The position numbers and the translations under genes are program-made. DNA of 64,000 nt from assembly GCA_948567375.1 (NCBI GenBank), contig OX419755.1, positions 20,403,001 through 20,467,000 on the forward strand. The letters run 5' to 3'. Numbering within the stretch: the first letter of the stretch is position 1; each line of letters opens with the position of its first letter. Below, in pieces: positions 1 to 11,356 of the stretch. The notes under the pieces were generated by a model. That model was not told where the DNA came from. It saw only the letters and a list, made by a program, of their open reading frames with translations, and did not search any database. The DNA is from Lunularia cruciata. Taxonomy: Eukaryota; Streptophyta; Marchantiopsida; Lunulariales; Lunulariaceae.

Positions 1-2760
1 GCAAAACCATTGCGTGTTGATCTAGGCATTTTGTTTACATTTTGGTTTTTGCATGTTTGTGTTGAACTTTCAGATTTTCCATTTCTCTTGGCATTGCTTA
101 TATGCATTAAGGTCTGATTATGCTATGGTGATGAGGTGTTAAGGACTATTTATGTTGATGAGGTTGAGAGCATGAGTTTAAGGGATGTGGGTGGTAACAC
201 AACATTGTTTATGCTTGTTTTGGTTTGGTTTCCTCATGTACCAAGTTTGCCAGATCTTGGCACAAAACCACAAACATAGGATCTATACATAAGAGACCTT
301 TCACTATTACTCTTATTGGTATTTGAGCTACATTTGCTTTACATGGGTGTGTGATTGGGAGAAGGAGATATGTTTCTCATGGTTTGATAGAAGAGTGGTT
401 CTTAGTATGGGATTTCACCAACAAGAGATAGCTTGACAAACAATGTATATATCTTGCATGGCAGCCATCCTTTCAGATGCTGAGTTTGCTTGTCATCCCC
501 ATGAGGTGGCCCAAGGTGGTTCACAAGCATACTATACTCAATGTGGACTATGATAGTTTCAAGTTGTAGCACAAAGGATTATGAGTGGGGAACGCTTATG
601 CTTCTTGCAATAGGAGCAGAGTTGTGGTTCTTTTGGAAGTAGCTCAAGCATTCAAATGGTAGATCTTTCAAGTTGAGCTTTGTTAGTCAGTTCCTCACTT
701 ATCTATTTTTAGAGAATGGATTCATAGGTGAGGACGAGGTGAGCTATGAGAGCATTTTTGACTAGGAGATCTATGTCCATGATGTGGACCAGGAGTTTGA
801 GGATGCAAGAAAGGAGCATGAGGACAAGGAGGATGATTGATAAGGTAGTTTAAAGCTCTTTCAAAAAGATTATTTTTTCTTTACTTGTAATACTTTTCAT
901 TGTATTAATCAATATTCTTTCTCATAATTTTACTTTCTTTGATGCTTTTTTGAGAGAGGTAGAATGATGATTTTGGTTTGGATGCATTCGTATATAGGTC
1001 AGGTTTGTACCCATCCCCATTTAGGTCCTTTAAAGGACCCGCTTTCCCATGGCCACCCTTTAGAGTATTTTCTCCCTATGTTGAGCTTTTTCTCAATCAT
1101 AGCTCTATGGATGTTCTTTTGGATAGCCATGTTGAGCCTTTGGAGGATCCAAGCCCCATGGATATTCTTGTAGAGAGAGAGTTGTTATAGATGGTGGTGC
1201 AATGAGAGGAGATGAGGTTTTTAGCATACACATTATCCATATGGGTACAGATGAGGGGCCTACATTTTGACCATATGGAGTGAAAGAGAGCTAAGAGAGA
1301 GTGAGGCAGGCTAGGAAAGTGTATTTAGTGCACAATGAGCTTGCTATGTATCTAAGAGAGCATAGTCTGGATGAGCAAGAGGATCAATTCATGGTTGCAA
1401 AGTGTACTGGGATGCACAGATTAGTAGATTTAGATAGACTTTTGTCTAAGAGAGAGGATCATGCTAAGGAGCATAGTCAGATGGAAGAGTTTTACACAAG
1501 AGAGTTGAGTTTTACAAGTGAGAGTTTGGAGGATGCACATAAGAGATTTGAGCACTATGAGTGTATGGAGATAGCTATTTGTATGCAAACTCATGCATAT
1601 AATGTAGAGATTGCTATTCATGAGACACAACCAAGTGGATAGAGACTATCACTCATGGGTCTCTACTTCAATTATTGAGACACAAACAAAGCCTTATTTG
1701 CATGGAGAGCCTAGTGGAAATCTAAGAGTGATTATAATTGGTATAGATATTATTTCTTGGAGATTACAACTTTCACATGATCTTGCATCCCCACCTCCTT
1801 CAAAAATCCCTATGAGGAGATAGCTTGACTTGAGGAGAGGAGCAGAGTGTGAGATATCTAGACTTATGATGTTGAGATTAAACATGACCTTTTCTAGATA
1901 GTTCATTCCTTGTATAGTTTATGCTCATGTGAGGAGTAGAAAGATTCTAGTTTGGATGTTTGGTTTGTCTTGTAAATAATCATGTGATATAGTAGTCCTT
2001 GGTACATGAAGACACTTGGTTAAGTGGTTAGGATGGTAGGAGTACATTTTCTTATGTATCACATCCTAGAATTAGAGATTTTGTTGAGTATTATCTGATC
2101 AAGTTTTGAGGTTATTATTTGTACCGATAGCATAAGGATTGAGGTAGAGCATCTCCTTTGGTCCATATGGGATGAGGGCTTCCTACCATAAGGAGTGCAC
2201 CTCATGGAATTGCTTGATGGAGAGGATGGATATAGGGATACTTGGAGAGGTTTCACACATAGGACATACAATGCATTTACTACCTTAGGTTTATCACTTT
2301 GACATATCTTTATTGTTGATAATGCATCTCTTCTATATTCTAGGAACCACTCCCAATAGTGCTATCCATCCTTAGGCATTTACTTCTTATTTGATGCAAC
2401 ATTTCAATTTAATTATCTCATTAAGGGATGTCTTGAGACCTCTACTAGATAGATTCAAAGTTGACTCTTGATTTCCATTGATTTCATGACCTCAAAGTGG
2501 ACTCTTGGATGTATGAGAGATTATATATGTGGATCGATATGATATTTTAGCTGCATCTTTTTGTGATCCTCCTATGTGCCAGTCAAAGTGGGATTGGATG
2601 TGGACATATAGTCTAGTGTGGATCTATCAACACCACCAGAGGTGCCTTGATGATGCATTAGAGCACATTAGAGTTCAAATGCTAGATCAAACCCGTGTCC
2701 TCTTAAATCATTCTTCTAGTAGGAGTCATATACTGATATGATCACTTGTCCATTCAACAC
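1..2760. other. AT-rich repetitive DNA with decayed coding traces
   Basis: No intact gene is visible. Several plus-strand stretches read as protein-like segments interrupted by stops and frame changes, for example around 541-843, where an acidic tail ends at a stop near 840, and 1301-1642. The look is that of an old transposable-element coding region, but no recognisable reverse transcriptase, integrase or transposase motif was found, so the family is not named. The DNA is visibly richer in A+T than the gene-bearing blocks further right. Confidence 0.4.
1301..1642 (+). CDS. hypothetical charged protein fragment (likely decayed repeat)
   Basis: An open frame of 113 codons with an unusual run of charged, heptad-like residues (many E, K, R and H), which would favour a helical or coiled-coil fold. 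It lies just downstream of other decayed reading frames in the same orientation and has no recognisable domain. It is more likely a relic of a repeat-encoded protein than a host gene. There is no splice or promoter evidence, and the function is unknown. Confidence 0.2.
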   Translation: MRQARKVYLVHNELAMYLREHSLDEQEDQFMVAKCTGMHRLVDLDRLLSKREDHAKEHSQMEEFYTRELSFTSESLEDAHKRFEHYECMEIAICMQTHAYNVEIAIHETQPSG

Positions 2761-3001
2761 CACCCCTTTAAATTGATTCATGTAACTCCACCCTTTGTAG
2801 CACATATCTCATTTCTTTGCGCATTCATTTATAACTCACACTTTCCTATTCATTTGTATAACTCTAGACTTTGTCCAATCATTTTATTATCTTAGTCTTT
2901 GTATATTCAAATTTCTTTTATCTAACCCTTTAATCTCAACATTTTACATGCATTGATATATATCCATACATTCATTTATAACTCTACACATTCATTTATA
3001 C

Positions 3002-3006
<5 letters not shown>

Positions 3007-3041
<35 letters not shown>
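3007..3041. repeat. (AT)n microsatellite
   Basis: An uninterrupted AT dinucleotide run of about 35 bases inside a T/CATT-rich low-complexity stretch (about 2760-3300) that also contains repeated 'cattcattta' and 'acactcac' words. Confidence 0.95.
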
Positions 3042-3046
<5 letters not shown>

Positions 3047-3976
3047 TATACATTCATTTATAGTTCATTTACATTCATTTGATATTCATTCATGTATTTA
3101 TCTCTACACTTCTTCTTTGATTCATTTATATTTCACACAACATATTTCCACCACCATCCTTTGTACATTGTACCCTAAACCTCACCCTTTAATATTAATG
3201 TATATATTGCTACCTTTGCATGTACATTGTACCCTAAATCTCACACTCACACTCACACTTTTACATTCATTTATATATCTCCACTTCACCCAATGATTTA
3301 TGTATTACCTCCAAGCAGAGCTATTTCTATATTATCTTCTACATGGAGCTATTTCTATAAACACACTTGTGTATAGAGCTATTTCTATTCACACTTTTGA
3401 AGATGGATGTGTTTGAGTGTAATATTTGCAGGTGAATAGTTTTCAACAAGCTTTGAGTGTTCTATCCTTGTAGACACTATTGAGTTTTTTGAATATAGAT
3501 GCATTTGAAGCTAAAATCTATTGAATCTGAGCAAACCAACCCATTCAAACATAATCAATGTCCTCTGCCAACTAACCTACTATTGGGCAATAATACCTAT
3601 CCTCATGGTTGAACTCACTTCAATGTCAAGCAAACCTACTTAGCCATCTGACCAAACCCATAATAAGGCAAGCAAAACCCATTCCCAAACCTAAACCACA
3701 AATGAAAGCAAACCAATTGAAGCACAAAATCTTGCTCCTTTTACCACAAGAAAACCCTTCATTGCATTGATCATACCCATCAGATTCCAAGCAAGTCCAC
3801 ATTTGTAAGCAAAGCAAACCATAAATCCAATTCTAAACAAGCAAATCAATCATTTGCAGCAAACATAAGCCTTCCACACAAGCAATTCCACCTTAACAAC
3901 AAGCTAACCCATTGGTTTTTGGCAAGTGATACATTTCTAGCAAGAATCACATACTTTATTACTGAAAATAAATAGA

Positions 3977-4342
3977 TTATAGTAGAGAATCTGTATCATA
4001 GGCGCTAGAATCACAAGGAGTGCATTCTAGGATGGGATGGTAACTACTTGTGTCATGGGGAGGAGCAAATGTTTCATCTATTTTGTTAAGGAAGCTAACA
4101 AAGCTCTTAATTTCTTGTGCAGTTTTCTCTATCTTGGCTAATTTGAGATTCATCTCATATTGTTGCCTAGATTTAGCTATCCACTCCTTAAATCTCAACT
4201 TTTGAGTTTTGGATCTCTCTTGGGCTTCTATCTTAAATCCAAAATTTTCAATCTGTGTTATTGTTTGAGCATCAACCAAATCCAATTTGCACCTCTTCCT
4301 TGCTTCCAAGGAATCAGATTTCAATTGTGTATGGCTAGCCAT
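3977..4342 (-). CDS. hypothetical coiled-coil protein, probably repeat-derived
   Basis: An open frame of 121 codons on the minus strand starting MASHTQLKSD. The middle third is strongly helical and charged (KIEAQERSKTQKLRFKEW is typical), followed by a short acidic, serine-rich tail ending DTDSLL. Further upstream on the same strand, about 4890-5130, another protein-like segment (MNRERLKKKLAWVLTSYKDA) precedes a stop, so this may be the C-terminal part of a longer, decayed transposon-encoded protein. I do not recognise the family. The length and hydrophilic composition are unusual for random AT-rich DNA, which is why it is listed. Confidence 0.3.
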   Translation of the reverse strand: MASHTQLKSDSLEARKRCKLDLVDAQTITQIENFGFKIEAQERSKTQKLRFKEWIAKSRQQYEMNLKLAKIEKTAQEIKSFVSFLNKIDETFAPPHDTSSYHPILECTPCDSSAYDTDSLL

Positions 4343-7300
4343 GTCTTAGACAAAATTAGTAAGTGTAGGGATGATTTTTTGATTCCCTTTAGAATTCTTC
4401 CTTCTCTTGCAAGGTTCCACTTCTTGCTCTTGCTCTGCAAAATCTTTTTCTACTCTATCTCTTGGTGGTGCTTGTGTATGAATCACCTCTTTGCCTCAAG
4501 TGTCTCTTTGTGCAACCAGACTATCTTCCTTCTCATGAAATATGAAAGATTCACTTAGGTCATACTCATTTGAGCTAATCTTTGGACTTATCTCAAATAA
4601 CACTCAAAGCCTCTCTTCCTCTTCTTGTGTACTTGGAATTGTAATTGATATTGATCCTTGCATTGAAACTGCTTGTGAAGTTCCCAACAATGGAGTGTCC
4701 TTCTTGACATTTGTTCCTCCTTATCTTCAAGTGTCACTCTACATCCTTCATTGTCTTTGCTAGTTCATTTAGAAAGGTCCACTTCACTCCTTATCCCCAT
4801 ACTTACAAGCACACATGGAAATATATTTGCTGTGCCCACACAAGACATCCATACCAAAAACATGAGGACAAAGATGCTTCAACTTGTCCTTTCTAGTTTT
4901 CCATCTTCATTTTATCTCTTTCTTAGTCAAACCCTTACCTATGGACTTGTACTTCCAAGTCTGAGCATCTTTGTAGGACGTCAAAACCCATGCCAATTTC
5001 TTCTTCAATCTCTCTCTATTCATAGTCACAAGGAACTCCTCACCAAATTTAACAAGAAAATTTTCCATGTAATTAAAGGCAATGTTCTTTTGAATAGGTC
5101 TACTACTAGTGCAATCATTGATCTACTTTAAATGTTTTGGATCTTCTTAATAGTCAAGGATTTGACCACAATGATGCCATATCATCTTGAACCTATCTTC
5201 ATAGCATTTGCCTTTGTTTTTTTTTTGCTCATAATATCAATAGATGGTACATTGCATGTTCTCTAGACATAGTGGAAGAAAGAGCTAATTGTGAAAAATA
5301 TGGTAAAGCAAACACCATTTTCAAGAGTTATTGAAATCCACCACTTTGGGCAAGAATGGAAGTAAAATCAAGACTAGACTGGTAAGGAATGGGAAGAGAA
5401 ATGTGCTCTATGAGAGAGTGTGGAGTCAAATGGAGTGGGGTGGGAGATGAAGCTCAAAATATGGCATGCTCTCTATGCTCCCTTAACTTAACATTACATC
5501 AACTAGCTCTTTGTAAGTGTGTTGAAATCAAATGCAAAGGTGGAGTACCATGAATTTCTCCAAGTCCATTCACCATCAATTTCTAGAATTTCAGTTCATG
5601 GGTAAAACTTGGAATTTTAGAAGTGGCATAAATCATTTGCATTGTTGGTCACTCCTTCAACTTTGATGAATTCCAAACTCTATTATGCATAGCTTCTCCA
5701 AGCTTTGCCACTTATAGGCTTCCTAGCTTCTTGCTGATTGGCCCCTTTTGGGGTCTCAAGAATTCTAAGGAAGGTAATCAAATTTTCATTCATGAGGTAC
5801 ATTTCTAATCTTGTGACATGTAGACATTTTGGGATATGTTCAATTTAGCTAGTCTTAATGACTATTACAACAAAAACCTCTTCTAATACAACACTTAATC
5901 CTTATTGCAAAACTAAAATGGCCCATATAAATGAACAATAACATATACTTAGTATGAATGATAAACATATAATTTCATGAAAGTTTTCAAGCCCTTTTAT
6001 TGTTCAAAATTAACATATGATTTTCTTATCTACCTATAGTGATAAGAAGCAAAGTCAATTTTTCTCATAATATCCCATATATGAAGTGTTATTTTTGATC
6101 AAAATGAATCACAATATCATTACCTCAAAATATTATTCATCACTTGCACAAATTAAATATTTAAGTTCAGGTCAATTATATACATGTGGAGCCAAAAGAA
6201 AAGGACTTTCTAGGAGTTGATATAAGAGAACGCACTTAGCTTGGCCCTATGATGGAATAGTGCATCTCTAAACTATGTCTTCCACATCATTGTGCATAGA
6301 GGTAAGACCTTCATATACCCAAGAAAATTACCTATACTAGTGTTGTGAGGTTATTTATCCATGATTCTAATAAACTCTCAAACTATTTGTCATTCTAATC
6401 TATGGTGCAAGTTGTTCCTCATAGTGTGTCCTCTTTGGTGCAAACTTGTTGACCATGTTGAAGATCTTTGATATGAAGTTCTCCTTTGCTCATGTATAAA
6501 TTTGCATCTTTGTTGGCATGATATCCATATCAAGAAAGCTAATCAAGGCACAATATGTAGGAGAATTTACATATAAATCATTAAAAAATTGGAGAAAAGA
6601 TACTCATAAGATTTATAATATATATACCTATACACATAATCATAGAATAATCATTCATAAGTTGTTCAACTTAGCAAAGTATAGTATAATAAATTGTATT
6701 TAGCAAAGGTGTAGTATTGACATAGAGTGGATTTGCTAGCATCCTTTAATGAATAAGATGCTCTCTTGCTGTCCATCCTCAATACCAAGTTGTCTGTAAT
6801 TTATGTATTGCATACCCCAAAGATTAGCCATGTTCATAAAAGAACAAGGTAACATCCTTATCCTCTATAGAGAAATGTCTATCAAGACCTCTAATCTTCT
6901 ACTCATTTGATTGGCAAAAGTAAAGATCTATAGTTTATCTGCAAGGTATGTACAAAAAGGTCTTTTCAACTAATAACAAGTGTATTATGTGCCTTCAACT
7001 TATCTACAAGACTAAAAAGGTAATGCCTTCACCATACATACAAAAGTATCCATCAAGACCTCTTATCTTCTTTGCATATAGTTGACAGCAATCTTTCATT
7101 TAGATGGCAATAAGTATAGATCCATAACTTCAAATTATTTGCAAGACCATTAGTGCATAAATTAGAGTACATATAAGAGACTTTACTTGGGAGCTCTCCA
7201 CAAGGCTATATAGCTTACATACTGGTTGAATAACCTGTTGCTTGTTCATAATATTCATAATATCATAAGAGCAAAGCCATATGATTAATTGTGTCTTTGT

Positions 7301-8940
7301 AAGAAACTAAACTAATTGTATACTGTTAAGAAGCCCAAGGTATACATAATTCAACATCCTCTATACTCCTAAGATTGAGCTCCTTCTTTGTCAACTTTAT
7401 TAAGAAATTTTTCACCACTCTCGCTCTTGTGTACTAAGTCTTTTTGGCTAGCAATTTCATAACACTACAGAATGAGATCAATTGATGCTTTATTGTCATG
7501 GATAACCTCATCAAGTATCATCTTCTATGAATAAAGCAATCAATCTACAACTCAAAGGCTCTAACTCAAATAAATTATGAATTTTTTCTTTATCTCAATA
7601 TGAGTGGTGTTTACCAACTTAGTTATACAACAATTCTACTTATTGAAAAAAAATGTACCATTATACCCATTTTGGGAGGAGTCTAAACAAAGATTAGCTC
7701 CATCAAGGTAAAGTGCTCTATAATAACATACATAATCTTAAAATAACAAATACCCAAACTCAAATTAGGAAGTTGGGAGTACAAAAAAAATCAAATCAAT
7801 TTACAAAAATAAGCATTCATTGCTTATAAAATGAGTAGTCCTATCAAGAAAGTGTCAAATGAGTACTTCAGCTTGAGCTACTTCCTTCAAACTAAAGTTG
7901 TTAAAATCTACACTTCATCTAAAATTTCAAGTTCAAAAATAGGTCTTAGATATAGGTGCTTGACATATCTCTCAAAGAATTGTTTCTATATCCATACATA
8001 GGGTGGAATAGTAATAAGTAACCTCAAGGATAGTATGTAGAATATCTATCTCAATCGATCCAAATGCATGGATATAAAAACAAGTATGACCTCTTACAAT
8101 AGATTGCACCAATAATGGGAGGTCAAATAAACTGTAGACACTCACAAATTGAACTTGAAGAGAATAAAAGAGTCTCTCCATACTCAAGGCTAGAAACTCA
8201 TACTTGGTTAATATAGATCCAGTTTCATCAATAGATGTATTATTAATGGGACTCAATCATCAACCCTTGAATCACTAGAACTAGTAGTTAATGACAATTT
8301 TACTCTACTCTTAGATGCACAGAAAACATCAATTTTTGCATCCAATGATAAATGAAGAGCCTATTTAAATCAAGATAATATAAGTATAAAATTAATCAAA
8401 ATCAAATTTCAATAAATTTTAAGCAAATATAAGCTAATTATACTATTCAATCTATTGTCACTAAAATATGGATACATTTGATCATAAATAACTCAAATAA
8501 AATTGTTTTTAAATAAAAGATTTTGGAATTTTACCGAGCACCAAAACCATAAGATTATCCCAATTCCTAATATTTAATTAGGAACTACATTGTAGCCAAT
8601 GTAGTGGAGGTAATAATTCAAGATGGACTTTTTGAGCTCCAATTTAAACTACATTTTATATTCATTTTCAACATTTTGTTTTCAATTCAAAAAAGATTTT
8701 GTAGTCAATTTCAACATTTTACTTTCAATCTTTTATTCATATCAAATTATGAGGATTTGGATCTTCAACTCAAGTCTTTTCTATGTACACTCCACTTTTG
8801 CATCTATAGCTTTTGGATCATGTGATAGACAGAATGTCAATGGAGAAAGCCTAGGATCAAGCAATTTTCAATGAGGAGCTATTTTATCTATCTCATCTTG
8901 GTTATGAAGGTCTCCATGCTTCCAGTAGTGTTATGAACTA
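4343..8940. other. AT-rich intergenic DNA, no gene seen
   Basis: Both strands contain only short, low-complexity open frames without domain signatures or convincing splice structure. The sequence is A/T-rich with many short direct words (cttcatc, tctacaag, caagacctc) typical of old repeats. Confidence 0.5.
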
Positions 8941-8964
8941 TACTTATTTCTAAACAACAAGGTT

Positions 8965-9156
8965 CTCTTTAAAACCCGCCGCAAGGGACCCGCAATGGAG
9001 AGGCCACAAGCATGTGAACTATCACACTGACAAGTATGATCAGATGTTGGCAATAGTAGATTATTACCTTTTAGTGAACAAGAAAGCTTTGGAAGATTTC
9101 TTGATTGTTCTTAATGGTAGACGAGGTAAAGTAGAGACGATTATAGGCGAGGTATA
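8965..9156 (+). other. unexplained protein-like open stretch
   Basis: One plus-strand frame stays open for about 60 codons and has a balanced, protein-like composition (for example GHKHVNYHTDKYDQMLAIVD), unlike the AT-rich shadows around it. It ends at a TAG just after a GAGGTATAG that could also be read as a splice donor. No start codon with a plausible leader and no known domain were identified. It may be an isolated exon or a gene fragment carried by a repeat. Confidence 0.2.
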
Positions 9157-9760
9157 GGGCAGTTTTTTCACTTTCATTCCTTAGATATGTCATAACTTGA
9201 TATTCGGAAAGTAGCAGTTTTCATTAACATTTCCTATTAAATCATAATTCTTCAAAGTGCATGAAATAGCAAGCTTCTCAATTCTAGTTCAATAATGGTA
9301 CTATTGAAGGTCTTGAGAGATTGGTGGGATGTTATATACCTACCTTTCTTACTTACCACCTTGTAAATCAAGTCCCTACTTTATTTCTTAGCTTGATTAT
9401 GCACTCTTTCCTTTCGGGTATCGTAACTTGAGATATATATGGCGAATCTCCAAGAAAGAACCAATGCCTTAATTTCTTTCTTTTATTCATGTGGATTCAA
9501 AGTACGTTATTCCGTCCGACATTCACATCTTCCGCATTGTTTATCGTGTGCCTTATACAGAATGTGTCCTATTGGAATTAGGAGTGCATCCTATTACAAC
9601 CAAGGGTATATTCAAGATTGTTTGAAAATATCTCCTACAGAGATATTTTTCAGATCCCGGCTAAATACAGCGGTGCGCCTTACATACTGGAGTCAGGGAT
9701 AGGTCCTAAACGACCTAGAGGTATATTATTATTTTTTAAACTCCAGGGGTCCCAAAGGGA

Positions 9761-10400
9761 ATTGGTAAACCCACTTCACTTTTTTGGTAAATCTATCTCA
9801 CCGTATAATATCATCCAAATCGAACAGTTCGTTCTAACAAAAGTAGATCTAACGAAGAAGTGATGTTGAAAACCAATACGCCAGATAAGAGAGAGTGCTT
9901 AGTGTCTCATGAAATATGTCCCATCACTTAATGTACAACATGTAGTTTTCAAGTCTTACTTTCACTCTTGTAAATCTATTTTATGATGAAATGTTCAAAT
10001 ATAGGCAATTTGTGATACTAGCCTTTCTTCATATATAGAATTGTTGTTCAGTCCGATCAATTCAAAGCAATGGTATCGAGAAAACATAAAATAAGCAATT
10101 CAATTCTAATTCGACGCAACAATCTGCAGCTCTTTTCAATCCAAAGCATCGATCTCCAAAAGACATAGAGCAAGCAAAGCAAAGAAAACCTCCCCTTGAC
10201 CCTCCCTCACTGACTTGGTAGCAAGACCCCAGCTGGGGACAGGGCCCCTAGACCCCGCCATTACTTGCTATTGGTAGTAGTTACTAGCAGTTGTTCCTTA
10301 CTCGTTCCATCTATTCTTGTGAGAGAGAACGGTCAAATTTGGTTGGTGTTATACGGTGAGATGAGATAGATTTACCGAAAAGGTGAGGTGGGTTTACCGT
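9761..10400. repeat. foldback / inverted-repeat pair (possible MITE-like element)
   Basis: The stretch at 9763-9845 (GGTAAACCCACTTCACTTTT onward, through AAATCTATCTCA and CCGTATAA) reappears in reverse complement at about 10307-10399 (GGTAAACCCACCTCACCTTT on the minus strand, then AAATCTATCTCA and CCGTATAA). The arms are similar but not identical, with small indels, and enclose about 460 bp of non-coding DNA. This is the geometry of a terminal-inverted-repeat or foldback element. The true ends and a target duplication were not resolved. Confidence 0.5.
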
Positions 10401-11085
10401 TTCACTTTTTCAATTTACGGTATGTATCCATCAGCTTTTGCCGTCTAACTAAATGGTTTCCTCCCATATACATTCATGTATAAATTAGATATATCTTGAG
10501 CGATAAAAAGTTCGTGCTATAAGACTATTTTGAAACTATGAAAAAAATATATTCTTCATCAGCCAATGATATTGGGCTTGCATTAATATGTCACCACTTA
10601 CATTCTCACATCTCACGGCTCAAATTGATCTCGAGATATAACGACCTTCTCTAATCACATGTTCTCTAATCACAACAGATTATGGTACAACTAACGTTCC
10701 TGTATAAAAGAGTTCTACATATTGTCTGGATTCGAACTTGCTCTAATCGCGTTTAGGTAGACACTAAACTGATTAGCGGTCGACTATCCCTCCACCAATA
10801 TAGGGTCTCCTGTAGTTTAAGATCATAAGACTTTCGTGTAGTAAACAGAAACTGCACCGATGAACAAAAGCCTCAGTTAAAGCCGCCGATCTGCGGAAAC
10901 CCACGGCATTGAACATTCTATCTCAACTCGAAATGGAGCTAGCGAAAGTGAAGCCCCTTCGATCTTTCGTTGAACAGGTCGGCATCCTGATCTCAATGCT
11001 GTTGGCAGCTGCAGTTCGAGATGTGGGGAAGATTCAAATTTTAGAATGCAAGATGTTTCAACGCACTTGTAGACTTTCAATTCAC

Positions 11086-11112
11086 GATGATGATGATGAT
11101 GATGATGATGAT
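11086..11112. repeat. (GAT)9 trinucleotide microsatellite
   Basis: Nine consecutive GAT units, read as ATC on the minus strand, about 245 bp beyond the stop codon of the receptor kinase gene and therefore possibly in its 3' untranslated region. Overlapping poly-Asp or poly-His open frames are artefacts of this repeat. Confidence 0.9.
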
Positions 11113-11356
11113 GCTGGAAGGGTGTGTTAACCTCAAACGAGATGGAGAACGTCACACTTTTCATGATGCTAGTTTTTCTGTAAACTGACACTGGTGGATG
11201 TGGCCACAGCAGTACAAGTTGAGCTTTTGATATGCCCTGAATTATGTTTTTGAGATTGGAAGATACGGATGGTTTCTATATATGTTTACAGCGTACAGAG
11301 GGAAATGTACAAAGGTGTGATGCAGACGCACAGTTTCACAACCTTAAGGGAGGATA

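Noticed and set aside
9439-9863. Overlapping open frames of 81-87 codons near 9.4-9.9 kb
   Set aside because: Two frames overlap without a domain, and the second runs into one arm of the inverted repeat, so repeat DNA is the simpler explanation.
10725-10800. tRNA-like TTCGAACTT word
   Set aside because: The T-arm stem does not pair and no A box or acceptor arm is found at the right distance.
10877-11191. Poly-Asp / poly-His open frames
   Set aside because: They come from the GAT trinucleotide repeat and have no other coding character.
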